Below, one piece after another: positions 1-9,495 of a stretch of 64,000 bases of DNA; positions within the stretch are counted from its first letter, which is position 1; every line of letters starts with the position of its first letter. The DNA lies in contig NZ_RYZH01000003.1 of NCBI RefSeq assembly GCF_003977685.1, forward strand, positions 163,023-227,022. The letters run 5' to 3'. Made by a program: the position numbers and the translations under genes. The notes beneath the pieces are model-generated. The model saw only the letters and a program-made list of their open reading frames with translations, was not told where the DNA came from and made no database searches. The DNA comes from Tautonia sociabilis. Its GTDB lineage: Bacteria > Planctomycetota > Planctomycetia > Isosphaerales > Isosphaeraceae.

Positions 1-177
1 ACCAAGGCCGCCGAGAAGGGGCTGACCATCGTCCCGCTGCAACTCTATTTCAAGAAGGGGCTCGCCAAAGTCGAGATCTCCATTGCCCGGGGCCGCAAGC
101 TCCACGACAAGCGGCAGGCCATCAAGTCCCGCGAGACCATGCGAGAGATCGATCGCGCCCTCCGCGATCGATCCTGA
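1..177 (+). CDS. smpB: SsrA-binding protein SmpB, C-terminal part (cut by window edge)
   Basis: Last 58 codons of SmpB, the protein that binds tmRNA and delivers it to stalled ribosomes for trans-translation. The reading frame is open from the first base and ends in TGA. Visible are the family's hallmark stretches: [13 protein letters not shown], then [17 protein letters not shown] and a basic, helical C-terminal tail with the RE..RA pattern that reaches the ribosomal decoding site. The N-terminal OB-fold half lies outside the window. It is followed after about 70 bases by dnaA on the same strand. No tmRNA gene was seen in the window. Confidence is high because the C-terminal motif is very specific to this family. 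Confidence 0.93.
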   Translation, partial: TKAAEKGLTIVPLQLYFKKGLAKVEISIARGRKLHDKRQAIKSRETMREIDRALRDRS

Positions 178-192
178 GCGAGCGGGGAGACC

Positions 193-228
193 ATGGCCGA
201 TCCCAAGCGACCGGGTTGGATCGGCTGA
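193..228 (+). other. possible 11-codon leader ORF upstream of dnaA
   Basis: ATG at 193 follows GGGGAGA directly and reads MADPKRPGWIG before a TGA that ends four bases before the dnaA Shine-Dalgarno (232-237). It is in a different frame from dnaA. It could be a translated leader that couples to dnaA, or chance. Nothing beyond the start, the ribosome site and the position supports it. Confidence 0.25.
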
Positions 229-245
229 TTCGGAAGGCCAGACGG

Positions 246-1319
246 ATGGACCCGCTGCCTGACGTCGACCTCGGACCCGATCCCCTCGCCAACGGGCCCG
301 GCCCCTGGGACGGGTTCCTCGTCGGCCCCGAGAACGCGATGGCGCATGCGGCGGCCTGCGCGCTGGCCAGGGGGACGACCGGGCACTCGCCGCTGGTGAT
401 CGTCGGTCCGGCCGGCTCGGGCAAGACCCGGCTGCTTCAAGAGCTGGCCGCCGATTTCATCGCTCGCCGACCCGAGTCCGCCGTCGCCCTTCTGTCCGGC
501 TCCTCGTTCGCCGAGGAATGCCATCGCGCCAAGGAGGCGGTCGCCCCCGATTCCTGGGCAGACCTCCGCCGCCGGCTCCGACTGGTTGACCTGCTGGCGA
601 TTGACGACGTGCTTGGCCTGGCTCGGTCGCCAATCGCGACGACCGAGTTGGCGTCGACGCTCGAGGACCTCGAGGCCGCCGGCGCATCGGTCGTCGTCAC
701 GGCCCGAGACCTGGCGTCGGGCTGGGGAGACTGGCCCCGTCGCCTTGCCGACCGGTTCCGAGGCGGGCTCACTGTCCGGCTCTCGGCCCCGGGGCCGGCG
801 ACCCGGAGGCGGTTCCTGCTCGACCGGGCTCGGGCTCTCGGGCTCATCCTCTCGGCCGAGGCGTTGGACCTCCTCGCCGAGTCCGCCGACGGCTACCGGA
901 CCCTCGGCGGATGGCTCTCCCGGATCGCCCTCCAGTCACGGGTCGAAGGCCGGCCGATCGACGGCGAGTTGGCGAGGACGCTGGTGGCCGAGGACGCCGC
1001 TGACGGCCCGGAGGTGTCCATCGGCGCGGTCGCCCGATCCGTCGCCCGCCACTTCGGCCTGCGGTCGACGGCCCTCCGGTCTCCCAGCCGCCGGGCCGCG
1101 ATCGTCGAGGCCCGCCACCTGGCCATCCTGATCGCCCGGGAACTGACCGGGGCCAGCTATGCTCGCCTCGGCCAGGCCTTCGGCGGTCGAGACGCCAAGA
1201 CCATCCGTCACGCCTGCCAAGCCGCTTCGACTCGGCTGGAGAACGACCCGGCCTTCGCTGCCGCCGCCGCCGCGATTCGACGCGAGTGGCGGGTCGACAC
1301 CCCCACTGATCGCCCTTGA
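246..1319 (+). CDS. dnaA: DnaA-type chromosomal replication initiator, short form
   Basis: A 357-residue DnaA-like AAA+ ATPase. Seen: Walker A GPAGSGKT (about residues 54-61), Walker B LLAIDD, an arginine-finger region RLADRFRGGL, and a C-terminal DnaA-box-binding helix-turn-helix with PSRRAAIVEARHLA, ARELTGASY and the signature GGRDAKTIRHA. Known: DnaA opens the origin and loads helicase. It is about 90 residues shorter than usual because domain I (helicase/DiaA interaction) and the domain II linker are missing; only about 50 residues precede the P-loop. The ATG at 246 is preferred because GGAAGG lies 8 bases upstream; an upstream in-frame TTG at 216 is also open. The neighbour is smpB rather than dnaN or gyrB. 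It may be the genuine initiator or a DnaA paralogue. Confidence 0.8.
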   Translation: MDPLPDVDLGPDPLANGPGPWDGFLVGPENAMAHAAACALARGTTGHSPLVIVGPAGSGKTRLLQELAADFIARRPESAVALLSGSSFAEECHRAKEAVAPDSWADLRRRLRLVDLLAIDDVLGLARSPIATTELASTLEDLEAAGASVVVTARDLASGWGDWPRRLADRFRGGLTVRLSAPGPATRRRFLLDRARALGLILSAEALDLLAESADGYRTLGGWLSRIALQSRVEGRPIDGELARTLVAEDAADGPEVSIGAVARSVARHFGLRSTALRSPSRRAAIVEARHLAILIARELTGASYARLGQAFGGRDAKTIRHACQAASTRLENDPAFAAAAAAIRREWRVDTPTDRP

Positions 1320-1488
1320 GACGGAACCGACCTGCGCTCGTCGACCGTGGTTCCGACTCTCCTCCCGGTCATCGAACGCCGTTCAGCCAAGGGGATGACG
1401 CCGAGGTGGCCGGCGTGCGCGACCGAAGCGCGCCAATGGTGAGGCCAGGGAGCGCTTCCTGTCGTCCCGCCGCCGAGGCCGATCGGGA

Positions 1489-1506
1489 CCGGGGACGATC
1501 CCCCGG
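1489..1506. terminator. weak GC hairpin between convergent dnaA and glgB
   Basis: CCGGGG (1489-1494) and CCCCGG (1501-1506) form a perfect 6-bp stem around a 6-base loop in the 224-base gap between two convergent genes. There is no U-tract. Possible bidirectional terminator. Confidence 0.3.
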
Positions 1507-1543
1507 CCCGGCGAGTCCTCCCGCCCCGCGGTCGGCCTCGCGA

Positions 1544-3808
1544 TCAGGCATCGTGCTGCGGCTTGAGGATCACCGCCGCCAGCGGCGGAAGGGTCAGGCG
1601 GAGGTGGTACGGTCGGCCGGCGTGGTGCTCCGGAATCGCTTCGAGGTAGCCGCCATTGCCGGCATTCGAGCCCCCATAGAAGCTCGCGTCCGAGTTGAAG
1701 AGCTCCCGGTAGCCGCCTCCCCTGGGGACTCCGATCCGATAGCCTTCGCGGAGGCAAGGCGTGAAGTTGCAGACCACGACCAGTTCATCCCCCGGGGTCT
1801 TCCCCTTGCGGAGATAGGCCAGCACGCTGTTCTCCCAGTCGTGTAGCTCGAGCCAGTCGAAGCCCTGCCACTCGAAGTCGATCTGGTGCAGGGCCGGTTC
1901 GGAGCGGTAGATGCGGTTCAGGTCGGCGACCATCCGCTGCACCCCCTGGTGGTCCGGCCACTGAAGCAGGTGCCAGTCGAGGCTCTCCGACTCGTTCCAT
2001 TCGCGCCACTGGCCGAACTCGCCGCCCATGAAGAGCAGCTTCTTGCCCGGGTGGGTCCACTGGTAGGAGAGCAAGAGGCGGAGGTTGGCAACCTTCTGCC
2101 ACTGGTCTCCGGGCATCTTGTCCAGGAGGGCTCGCTTGCCGTGCACGACCTCGTCGTGCGACAGCGGGAGCATGAAGTTCTCACTGAAAGCGTAGACGAG
2201 GCTGAATGTGAGCATCCCGTGCTCATACTTCCGGTAGATCGGGTCCTTGGAGAAATAGCGCAGCGTGTCGTTCATCCAACCCATGTTCCACTTCAGGCTG
2301 AAGCCGAGGCCGCCGATGTATGTGGGCCGGGAGACCCCCGGGAACGCGGTCGATTCCTCGGCGATCGTCAAGATCCCAGGGAACTGGGCGTGGGCCGCCT
2401 CGTTGAACTTCTTGAGGAAGTCGATCGCCTCGAGGTTCTCGTTGCCTCCGAAGGCGTTGGGGATCCATTCGCCCGGGTTCCGGCTGTAGTCGAGGTAGAG
2501 CATCGAGGCGACCGCATCGACCCGAAGCCCGTCGATGTGGTACTTGTCCAGCCAGAACAAGGCGTTGGCTAGCAAATAGTTGCGCACCTCGGATCGGCCA
2601 TAGTTGTAGATCTTGGTCCCCCAGTCGCGGTGCTCGCCGAGCCGGGGGTCCTCGTGCTCGTAGAGGTGAGTGCCGTCGAAGAACCCCAGGCCGTGCTGGT
2701 CCCGGGGGAAGTGGGCCGGGACCCAGTCGACCAGCACGCCGATCCCGTGGCGGTGCAGGGTGTCGACGAACGCGGCGAAGTCGTCCGGCGAGCCGAATCG
2801 GGAGGTCGGCGCATAAAGCCCGACTGGCTGGTAGCCCCACGAGCCGTCGAACGGGTGCTCGCTGATCGGGAGCAGCTCGACGTGGGTGAACCCCATCTCG
2901 GAGACGTAGGCGGCCAGTTGTTCGGCCAGCTCGCGATAACTGAGGTATCCGCCATCCTCCTCGGCACGGCGTCTCCACGAACCGAGGTGGACCTCGTACA
3001 CCGAGATCGGCGCGTCGAGGGCCTGCCGCTCGGCCCGTCGAGCCATCCACTCGCCGTCTTCCCAGCGGAAGCGGTCGATGTCCCAGACGATCGAGGCGGT
3101 CTGGGGCCGTCGTTCGGCGTAGAAGCCGTAGGGGTCGGCCTTCGTCACAAGGTAGTCGTTGTATCGACTCTTGATTTCGTACTTGTAAACCTCTCCCGGC
3201 TGGAGGTCGGGAATGAAGAGCTCCCAGAGCCCCGTCGGGCCGAGATTCCGCATCGGGTGGCGGCGGCCGTCCCAGTGGTTGAAATTCCCCACCACGCTGA
3301 CCCGCTGCGCATTCGGCGCCCAGACGGCGAAGTGTACCCCCCGGATGCCATCGACCTCTCGGACATGCGCCCCGAGCTTGTCATAGGAGCGGAGGTGGTT
3401 CCCCTCGCCCAGCAAGTAGACGTCGAAGTCCGACAGGATCTGGCCGAAGCGGTAAGGGTCCACGAGTTGCCAGGAATGCCCTTCGCCATTCTCGACCACA
3501 AGTCGATACGGCGGCGCGGACGACCGGCCCGAGAGCAGCCCCTCGAACAGGCCCGCCGGATGAATCCGGTCCATCGCAATCTGACGGCCGGGCTCCCCGT
3601 CGGAGAGATCCAGCACCCACGCCTTGCTCGCGTCGGGAAGCATCGCCCGGATCGCAATCGCCGGCCGGCCGTTCTCCCCGACCGGGTGCGGCCCGAGGAC
3701 ACCGAAGGGATCCCAATGATTCGCATGGACGATGTGCTCGATGTCCGAAGCGTGAATCGTCGGGGTGCGGTTCGACGAGGAGGGGGGCGACGAGGCGGTG
3801 GTACTCAT
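1544..3808 (-). CDS. glgB: 1,4-alpha-glucan branching enzyme
   Basis: GlgB (GH13) transfers alpha-1,4 glucan segments to alpha-1,6 branches during glycogen synthesis in the cytoplasm. The 754-residue length is typical. Seen in order: N-terminal N1 and CBM48-like beta-sandwich regions, [20 protein letters not shown], then the catalytic barrel with [27 protein letters not shown] (nucleophile Asp about residue 431), [13 protein letters not shown] (acid/base Glu) and [11 protein letters not shown] (third carboxylate). The C-terminal all-beta domain ends in LAAVILKP. The ATG at 3808 is chosen because family similarity begins about 15 residues later; the open frame extends 52 codons further upstream without recognisable sequence. 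No other glg gene is adjacent. It is divergent from the response-regulator gene at 4146. Confidence 0.95.
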   Translation of the reverse strand: MSTTASSPPSSSNRTPTIHASDIEHIVHANHWDPFGVLGPHPVGENGRPAIAIRAMLPDASKAWVLDLSDGEPGRQIAMDRIHPAGLFEGLLSGRSSAPPYRLVVENGEGHSWQLVDPYRFGQILSDFDVYLLGEGNHLRSYDKLGAHVREVDGIRGVHFAVWAPNAQRVSVVGNFNHWDGRRHPMRNLGPTGLWELFIPDLQPGEVYKYEIKSRYNDYLVTKADPYGFYAERRPQTASIVWDIDRFRWEDGEWMARRAERQALDAPISVYEVHLGSWRRRAEEDGGYLSYRELAEQLAAYVSEMGFTHVELLPISEHPFDGSWGYQPVGLYAPTSRFGSPDDFAAFVDTLHRHGIGVLVDWVPAHFPRDQHGLGFFDGTHLYEHEDPRLGEHRDWGTKIYNYGRSEVRNYLLANALFWLDKYHIDGLRVDAVASMLYLDYSRNPGEWIPNAFGGNENLEAIDFLKKFNEAAHAQFPGILTIAEESTAFPGVSRPTYIGGLGFSLKWNMGWMNDTLRYFSKDPIYRKYEHGMLTFSLVYAFSENFMLPLSHDEVVHGKRALLDKMPGDQWQKVANLRLLLSYQWTHPGKKLLFMGGEFGQWREWNESESLDWHLLQWPDHQGVQRMVADLNRIYRSEPALHQIDFEWQGFDWLELHDWENSVLAYLRKGKTPGDELVVVCNFTPCLREGYRIGVPRGGGYRELFNSDASFYGGSNAGNGGYLEAIPEHHAGRPYHLRLTLPPLAAVILKPQHDA

Positions 3809-4145
3809 AATCGCTTCGCTATCCGATGGGTCCGATGCGGTTCGCCATCTTCGGCGCGTGGCCCGTCTGACTTGCCTGTAGGCTAGTCCTGGGATGGGTA
3901 AGACTGCAACCTCAATGCCGATCGCCGGGAGCGGCGGATTGATCGCGGCCGCCGGGTTTGCCATGATGGAGACATCGCGAGGGGCCAGCGACCCCGGCCA
4001 CGCCGCTCGGGGTCCGACAGGGAGGTCGGCCTCCGCACGATCGCCCCCCGCCCGGGGTGGTCGTTCGGTTCCGGTCCCCGCCTCGGCCTTCGCCGTGAGG
4101 GGCCCGGCGAAGGGGATTGGGGGACCGGGCCGCGGACGCGACGGA
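3809..4145. promoter_or_regulatory. divergent intergenic region between glgB and receiver-kinase gene
   Basis: 337 bases between two divergently transcribed genes, so it should hold at least two promoters. No confident -35/-10 pair, operator or RNA structure was recognised. The glgB-side frame and the kinase-side frame both stay open through parts of it, but neither has family-like sequence. Confidence 0.4.
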
Positions 4146-5243
4146 ATGAGCCACGTCCTGATCGTCGATGATAGCCCGGCTGATCGCGCCTACTTTCGCA
4201 ACCTCTTGCGACGGGCCGACTTCCGCGTTCACGAGGTCGACTCCGGCGGCCAAGCGGTCGCCGCGGCGCTCTCCATCCGCCCGCACGTCGTCATCCTCGA
4301 TATCAACCTCCCGGATCTCGACGGCCACAGCGTCTGCCGGGCCCTGCGGGCCGACCCGATGATCGGTGGCATCCCCGTCCTGATGCTCACCGTTCGCGAC
4401 CACGAGGCCGATGTCCTCGCCGGTCTCGAGGCCGGCGCCGACGACTACGTGCCCAAAGATGCGGCACCAGAGGTCGTTCTGGCCCGCGTCCGGAGGCTCT
4501 GCCGCTACCGGCAGATGGCGAACACCTCGTTGCTCAACGAGCAGATGGCCCAGATCGGCCGGCTATTGGCGGGGATTGTCCACGAGATCCGAGGGCCCCT
4601 TGGCGTCATCCGGGGCAACGCCGAGCTGATGAAGATGCAGCTCGACCCGGCCGACCCGGCCCTTCGGTTCGCCGAGCCGATCATCCGCAGCGTTCAGTTG
4701 CTCCAGATCCGCCTTGAGCACCTGATGGCTGCGGTCCGGGGGGGACCGCCTGTTCTCCGACCGCTGGAGCCCGAGCCCCTGATCCGGGAGGCGGTTGACT
4801 ACTTCCGAAAGGGAGCCGACCCCCAGCACGGCCGGGTCGAGGTCACCGTGGAAGAGCCCCAGGGGCCGCTCCCCCCGGTCATGGCCGACGCCGGCCGACT
4901 GCTCCAGGTCCTGCTGAACCTGATGATCAATGCCCGGGAGGCGATCCTCGCCTCCCGGACGAGCGGCCGAGTCGTCCTTCGCCTCTCCCCGTGCTCGCTC
5001 GACGACCGCCCGGGATCCCGCATTGAGGTGATCGACGACGGCCCCGGCATCTCCGAGGAGGTGCTGCACCGAATCTTCGAGCCGTTCTACACCACCAAGG
5101 AAACCGGCACCGGCTACGGCCTCTATCTCTCCGCCGAAATCCTTCGGGAACACGGGGGTCGACTCTGGGCGGAGAACCGCCCCGAGGGGGGCGCGCGGTT
5201 TTGCCTTTGGCTCCCGATGGCCACCGAAGCCGCCCCGGCGTGA
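4146..5243 (+). CDS. receiver-domain/histidine-kinase hybrid
   Basis: 365 residues. Residues 1-120 are a CheY-like receiver: acidic pair D8-D9, phospho-acceptor D52 in [10 protein letters not shown], switch residue in LMLTVRD and the conserved Lys in DYVPKDA. A soluble histidine kinase follows directly: H-box [10 protein letters not shown]-box [11 protein letters not shown]1 DDGPGI, F-box FEPFYTTK and G2 GTGYGLYLS. There is no membrane segment. Receiver-first hybrids of this kind usually sense phosphorylation from another kinase and pass it on. It lies upstream of a PAS kinase and a stand-alone receiver on the same strand, which suggests a phosphorelay set. The ATG at 4146 starts right at the receiver beta-1 strand; the frame is open upstream but without domain content. 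Confidence 0.88.
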   Translation: MSHVLIVDDSPADRAYFRNLLRRADFRVHEVDSGGQAVAAALSIRPHVVILDINLPDLDGHSVCRALRADPMIGGIPVLMLTVRDHEADVLAGLEAGADDYVPKDAAPEVVLARVRRLCRYRQMANTSLLNEQMAQIGRLLAGIVHEIRGPLGVIRGNAELMKMQLDPADPALRFAEPIIRSVQLLQIRLEHLMAAVRGGPPVLRPLEPEPLIREAVDYFRKGADPQHGRVEVTVEEPQGPLPPVMADAGRLLQVLLNLMINAREAILASRTSGRVVLRLSPCSLDDRPGSRIEVIDDGPGISEEVLHRIFEPFYTTKETGTGYGLYLSAEILREHGGRLWAENRPEGGARFCLWLPMATEAAPA

Positions 5244-5275
5244 TTCCCAGGATGCCGTGCCTGGTCTGCCGATTG

Positions 5276-5298
5276 CCCGAGAGGAGTCGCGTCTCGGG
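5276..5298 (+). terminator. hairpin after receiver-kinase gene
   Basis: CCCGAGA (5276-5282) and TCTCGGG (5292-5298) form a perfect 7-bp stem with a 9-base loop, 33 bases after the stop. No U-tract. It may end the first transcript before the PAS kinase gene. Confidence 0.35.
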
Positions 5299-5438
5299 TG
5301 GCAGGCGACGACTCTCGGGGAGCAACTTCCAGGGCGAGACGGGCTCCGCCCCGTCTTCCTTCCCTCTCGACCCTCGGGGATTGGGCGTTCTCCTTTCCTG
5401 TCGACACGATCGGAACACGCATCCAAGCGAGGCCAGCC

Positions 5439-7538
5439 ATGACACGGAACGTCGAGGTCCGCGGCCGGTTGGGGCGGTGGATTATGGCCGAGAACTCGGT
5501 CGCGGCGATCTCGGGGTTGCTCGCGATCGCTTCGGGAATCGTGGCACTCCGGGGGGCCTCCGGCACCGCGTCGGGAATCCTGCTCGGCGCCGCCGCGGTC
5601 CTGCCGATTGGACTCACCTGGGGCCTCGTGGCCGAGCGTCGGCGATGGCGACGCCCGGCCCGGCTGATCACCGAGCAGATCGCCACCCAGACCGATGGCC
5701 TCCGGCCCGGTCCGGGAGCCCGGCCGAGGGGGCTCCGCCGGGACGACCCTCCCGAGTTGATCGCACTGGCCAGGGCCACGGCCGAGCTTCAGGCCCGGCT
5801 CTCGCTCTCGCTGCGGGCCCTCGCCACGGAATCGAACCTCCCGGCCCGAGAGGCGCTGACCCGGAGCGGCCTGTTCGACCCTCCGTCCTCACCTGGCTCC
5901 GGCGACGGATCCTCCTCGAGTTCGTTCTCCGGTGACGAGATGGTCGGGAGACTCGAGCCGGATTCCCTCCGATGGACCGAGGCCAGCCCCGCGCTTCAGA
6001 CCTTCCTCGGGGCCGGGCTGGAGACGCTCCGAAGGCGGACGATCCTCGAACTCCTGCACCCCGACGACCGACTCCCCGCCGAGCGGCAGCTCCGAGGAAC
6101 CGCCGACCGGGGGGAGTCGCTCGGGCTGATCTACCGGGTCACCACGCTGGGGGGCGATCGCAAGGTGGTCGAGCTGAACGTCTCCGCCCGGTACGGCCCC
6201 GACCGCTCGGCGGTCTATCTCCGTTGCCACGTCACCGACGTCACCGACCGCATTCGGGCCCGACGCGAGGAACGCCGACGCACCCGGGAACTGCTCCACC
6301 TCAACGACGAGCTCCGCCTCGCCAACCGGGCGCTCGCCGAGCTGAAGGACCGCTACAGCGACCTCTATCAGAACGCCCCCGCGATGTACTTCAGCCTCGA
6401 CCCCGACGGCCGGATCCTCGTCTGCAACGAGACCCTGCTCCGGACCCTTGGCTATCGCCGCCGCGACCTGGTCCAGCGCCCCTACGAGGACCTGCTTCCG
6501 CTGGAGGACCGTCCGACCTTCCGGGGCCGGTTCGCCCAGTACCTCCGGGAGGGCCGCATCGAGGTCGAGAGCCGATGGATGACCGCCGACGGCCGGATTA
6601 TCGACGTCCTCGTCACCGCGGTCGCCGTGCTCGACTCGCAGGGCCGATTGATCCACTCCCGAAGCGTGGCCCAGGACATCACCACCCGACGTCGCCTGGA
6701 AGACGAGCTGCGCCGCAATAACGAGCGGCTGGCACGGATCAATGATGAGCTTTCCCGGAAGAATACCGAGCTCGATGAGTTCTCCTACGTTATCTCCCAT
6801 GACCTCCAGGAGCCGGTCAGGACGTTGATCGCCTTCTCCGGGTTCCTCCGTCAGGACTACGGCGACCGGCTCGACGATCAAGCCCGGGAGTACCTCGACT
6901 ATCTGACCGAGGCCTCCGGCCGGATGCGGAGCCTCATCCGGGACCTGCTGGAGCTCTCCCGGGCCGGCCGGACCACGGACGACTTCGGCCCCGTCTCGCT
7001 GGAGGAGATCGTGTCGACCCTCCGGGTCGATTATGCCGAGCTGATCCGGACTCGGGGGGCGGAGGTCGTTTGTGAGCGCCCGCTGCCGACGATCTGGGGG
7101 GATCGCACCAGGATCGGACAGCTGATCGGCAATCTCGTCGGCAACGGGCTGAAGTATAATGAAGCGGAGCACCCCCGGGTGGAGGTCGGGACCCTCCCGA
7201 GCCCCTCGTCGGGGAGCTCCCGTCGGACGACCCTCTTCGTCCGGGATAATGGGATCGGCATCGACCCGCGGTACCACGACAAGATCTTCCAGATGTTCCG
7301 ACGGCTCCACCCTCGAGACCGCTACGAGGGAACCGGGGCGGGCCTGGCCATCTGCCAAAAGATTGCCCAGGCCCACGGCGGGAGGATCAGGGTCGAGAGT
7401 CGGCCCGGTGTCGGGTCCACCTTCCTCGTCGACTTGCCGCTTGTCCCCGACGGTCGGCCTCTGGTCGCCTCCCCACCCGGCCTCCCCGGCCGGGACGAGC
7501 CGTCACTCGCCCCGGACGATGCCATCCATGCCCCATGA
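5439..7538 (+). CDS. membrane PAS-domain sensor histidine kinase (phytochrome-type kinase core)
   Basis: 699 residues. Two hydrophobic segments near the N-terminus (SVAAISGLLAIASGIVAL and ILLGAAAVLPIGLTWGLV) anchor it to the membrane with almost no external loop. A PAS-like region follows at about residues 170-275, a clear second PAS (YQNAPAMYFSLDPDGRI, with PAC ending SVAQDITTRRR) at about 305-425, and a coiled-coil linker. The kinase core has H454 in VISHDLQEPVRTL, N-box GNLVGNGLKYNE, G1 DNGIGID and G2 GTGAGLAICQKI. The DLQEP-type H-box is typical of kinases paired with small Rcp1-type receivers, and exactly such a receiver overlaps its 3' end. The start ATG follows GAGGCCAGCC; the signal sensed is unknown. 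Confidence 0.9.
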   Translation: MTRNVEVRGRLGRWIMAENSVAAISGLLAIASGIVALRGASGTASGILLGAAAVLPIGLTWGLVAERRRWRRPARLITEQIATQTDGLRPGPGARPRGLRRDDPPELIALARATAELQARLSLSLRALATESNLPAREALTRSGLFDPPSSPGSGDGSSSSSFSGDEMVGRLEPDSLRWTEASPALQTFLGAGLETLRRRTILELLHPDDRLPAERQLRGTADRGESLGLIYRVTTLGGDRKVVELNVSARYGPDRSAVYLRCHVTDVTDRIRARREERRRTRELLHLNDELRLANRALAELKDRYSDLYQNAPAMYFSLDPDGRILVCNETLLRTLGYRRRDLVQRPYEDLLPLEDRPTFRGRFAQYLREGRIEVESRWMTADGRIIDVLVTAVAVLDSQGRLIHSRSVAQDITTRRRLEDELRRNNERLARINDELSRKNTELDEFSYVISHDLQEPVRTLIAFSGFLRQDYGDRLDDQAREYLDYLTEASGRMRSLIRDLLELSRAGRTTDDFGPVSLEEIVSTLRVDYAELIRTRGAEVVCERPLPTIWGDRTRIGQLIGNLVGNGLKYNEAEHPRVEVGTLPSPSSGSSRRTTLFVRDNGIGIDPRYHDKIFQMFRRLHPRDRYEGTGAGLAICQKIAQAHGGRIRVESRPGVGSTFLVDLPLVPDGRPLVASPPGLPGRDEPSLAPDDAIHAP

Positions 7539-7980
7539 GTTCCACATCCTGCTGATCGACGACTCCCCGTCGGATGTGCTCATCCTCCGACGGGCGCTGG
7601 CCGAGCTCCCGATCGTGCTCCGGCTCTCCACCCTGGCCGACGGTGTCTCGGCCATGGTCCACCTCGACCGCCTTTCCAACCCCTCGACCCCAGCCGATCA
7701 GGTCCCCGACCTGGTTCTGCTCGATCTCAACCTTCCCGGTCCGGACGGCGCTGAGATCCTCTCCCGCTTCAAGTCCGATCCGTTGCTCCGGGCCGTTCCC
7801 GTCGTCGTGCTGACGACCTCCGGCCGAGACATCGACGTCTGGCGCAGCTATCAGGCTGGGGCCAATACGTTTGTCCAGAAGCCGGCCGACTTCGCCGGAT
7901 ATCGCACGCTCGCCGAGACGATCGGACGTTACTGGGAGCGGACCGCGACTCGTCCCCCGCGACGACCCCCCTCCGGCTGA
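7528..7980 (+). CDS. Rcp1-type single-domain response regulator
   Basis: 150 residues, one receiver domain without an output domain. Seen: acidic residues in LLIDDSPSD, phospho-acceptor Asp about residue 66 in VLLDLNLPG, switch Thr in VVVLTTS and the conserved Lys in FVQKPADF. The long alpha-1/beta-2 region and the VVVLTTS motif match the Rcp1 family that serves phytochrome-like kinases. The start lies inside the end of the upstream PAS kinase: ATG at 7528 (or 7519) overlaps the kinase stop at 7536-7538, so translation is probably coupled and the two form a cognate pair. A short basic Pro/Arg tail ends the protein. It converges on the broken sulfatase. Confidence 0.9.
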   Translation: MPHEFHILLIDDSPSDVLILRRALAELPIVLRLSTLADGVSAMVHLDRLSNPSTPADQVPDLVLLDLNLPGPDGAEILSRFKSDPLLRAVPVVVLTTSGRDIDVWRSYQAGANTFVQKPADFAGYRTLAETIGRYWERTATRPPRRPPSG

Positions 7981-8013
7981 GTCTCCTCGCGGCGGCAGTT
8001 CGAGGCGGTTCGC

Positions 8014-9442
8014 TCACTCCGACGGACTGGAGCCTCCGACCTTCGTCTCGGCATCCATCAAGTTCCAGGACTCGGCGAGCCGTTCCAGGAGTTCGGGGTG
8101 TTCTCCCCTCCGATCTCGAGTCGCTCCCAGGTCGTCGGCGAGGTTGAAGAGTTGCCAGCCCAGTCCTGGGCCTGCCGAGCGATCACGGACCAGCTTCCCG
8201 TCTCCCGACCGGAACGCCGCCTCCTCCCCCATCCGCCACCAGAGCGTGTTGTGCGGCCGGCCCTCCTCCTCTCCCAGAAGGTAAGGCATCAGGTCCACTC
8301 CATCGTACCGGCGATCTCCAGGCATCGGCACCCCGGCAAGGGTCGAGACCGTCGGGAAGACGTCCAGTGAGGAGACGGGACGCTCCTCCACCTTCCCTGC
8401 CGGTCAGGTTCCCGTCCACCGGGCGAGGAAGGGGACTCGGATCCCCCCTCGAAGAGCGTTTCCTTGCCCCCTCGGAGCGGCGAGTTGCTGGACGTCAACT
8501 CCCGGGTCGGCCCACCATTGTCGGAGATGAAAAAGACAAGCGTGCGGCGGTCGAGCCCCTCGTCTCGGAGGGCTTCGAGCACCGTCCCGACCCCCTGATC
8601 GAGCCGGGAGAGCATCGCGGCAAAGATGCGGTGCTGGATGTCGTCGATGGAAGCGAATCGCTCGAACTCCTCCTCTCGGGATTGCATTGGGCTGTGGACC
8701 GCGTTGTAGGCGAGGTACAGGAAGAACGGCCGATCGGCATTCCGGCGAATGAACGAAGCGGCCTCCTGGGAAAACGCATCCGTCAGGTCGGTCGGCACCT
8801 CGACCGGCTGTCCGTCGCGGAGGCTCGGGTTATTCGCATCATAAGCCGGCTCGTCGTTCCCCATCTGGGTCGAGAGCACGAGGCGGCCATCGGAGGAAAT
8901 CCAGAGGCCCTCGCCTCCATCCGGGAGGGTCCGGCGGCGCAGCCAGGTGACCATTCCCTCGTAGGGAGGGGGGGCGTAGTCGTGTCCTTCGTGCCGGAAA
9001 CCGAAAAGTGGTCGAACTCATGTCGCAGGGGGTGGTAGGGTCTCGTTCCGCCGAGGTGCCACTTACCCACGAGTCCGGTTGCGTACCCGGCCGATCGGAG
9101 CTGCTCCGCCAGGGTGAGTTCGGCAGGCGGGAGCCCGACGCCGGGCTCGTCGTTCCGATCGCCGACCGGATTGAGGTCGGAGCCGAACCGGTTCTGGATG
9201 CGACCGGTCAGGAGGCCGGCCCGAGAGGGGCTGCAAGACGACGCCGAGACGTGTTCCGAGGCGAATCGGATGCCCTCCTCGGCGATCGAATCGATGTTCG
9301 GCGTCGGGATCTGAGGGTTCCCCTGGCAGCCGAGTTCGCCGAAACCGAGGTCATCGACAGAGATCAGCACAACGTTCGGCCGAGGGATCTGGTCGCGATC
9401 GATCGCGGAGGAGGCGGCCAGGGCCAGCAGGGCGCGGAACAT
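8014..9442 (-). pseudogene. sulfatase, disrupted by two frameshifts and an in-frame stop
   Basis: A type I sulfatase (formylglycine-dependent) whose coding sequence is spread over three frames. N-terminal part: signal-like MFRALLALAASSA, then NVVLISVDDLGFGELGC and the activation motif CSPSRAGLLTG, whose Cys is normally converted to formylglycine. Near 9004-9007 a T4 run (minus strand) is one base short of the frame needed to read FFGFRHEGHDYAPPPYEG. A second shift lies at a G6 run (8443-8448) where the product should continue GGIRVPFLARW. After restoring that frame a TGA remains at 8404-8406 before VEERPVSSLDVFPTVSTLAG, the family's C-terminal part. It lies last in the rpmA-obgE-coaX-algH strand. 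Two homopolymer losses could be sequencing errors, but the additional stop favours real decay. Confidence 0.8.
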
Positions 9443-9495
9443 TGGTCGATCTCCCTGGGACCTCCGATTCCCGGGCGCCCGGATGGGGCCTCGGT

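Noticed and set aside
8014..9442. Programmed frameshifting in the sulfatase
   Set aside because: Two separate one-base losses in homopolymers plus a remaining in-frame TGA fit decay or sequencing error; sulfatases are not known to use recoding.
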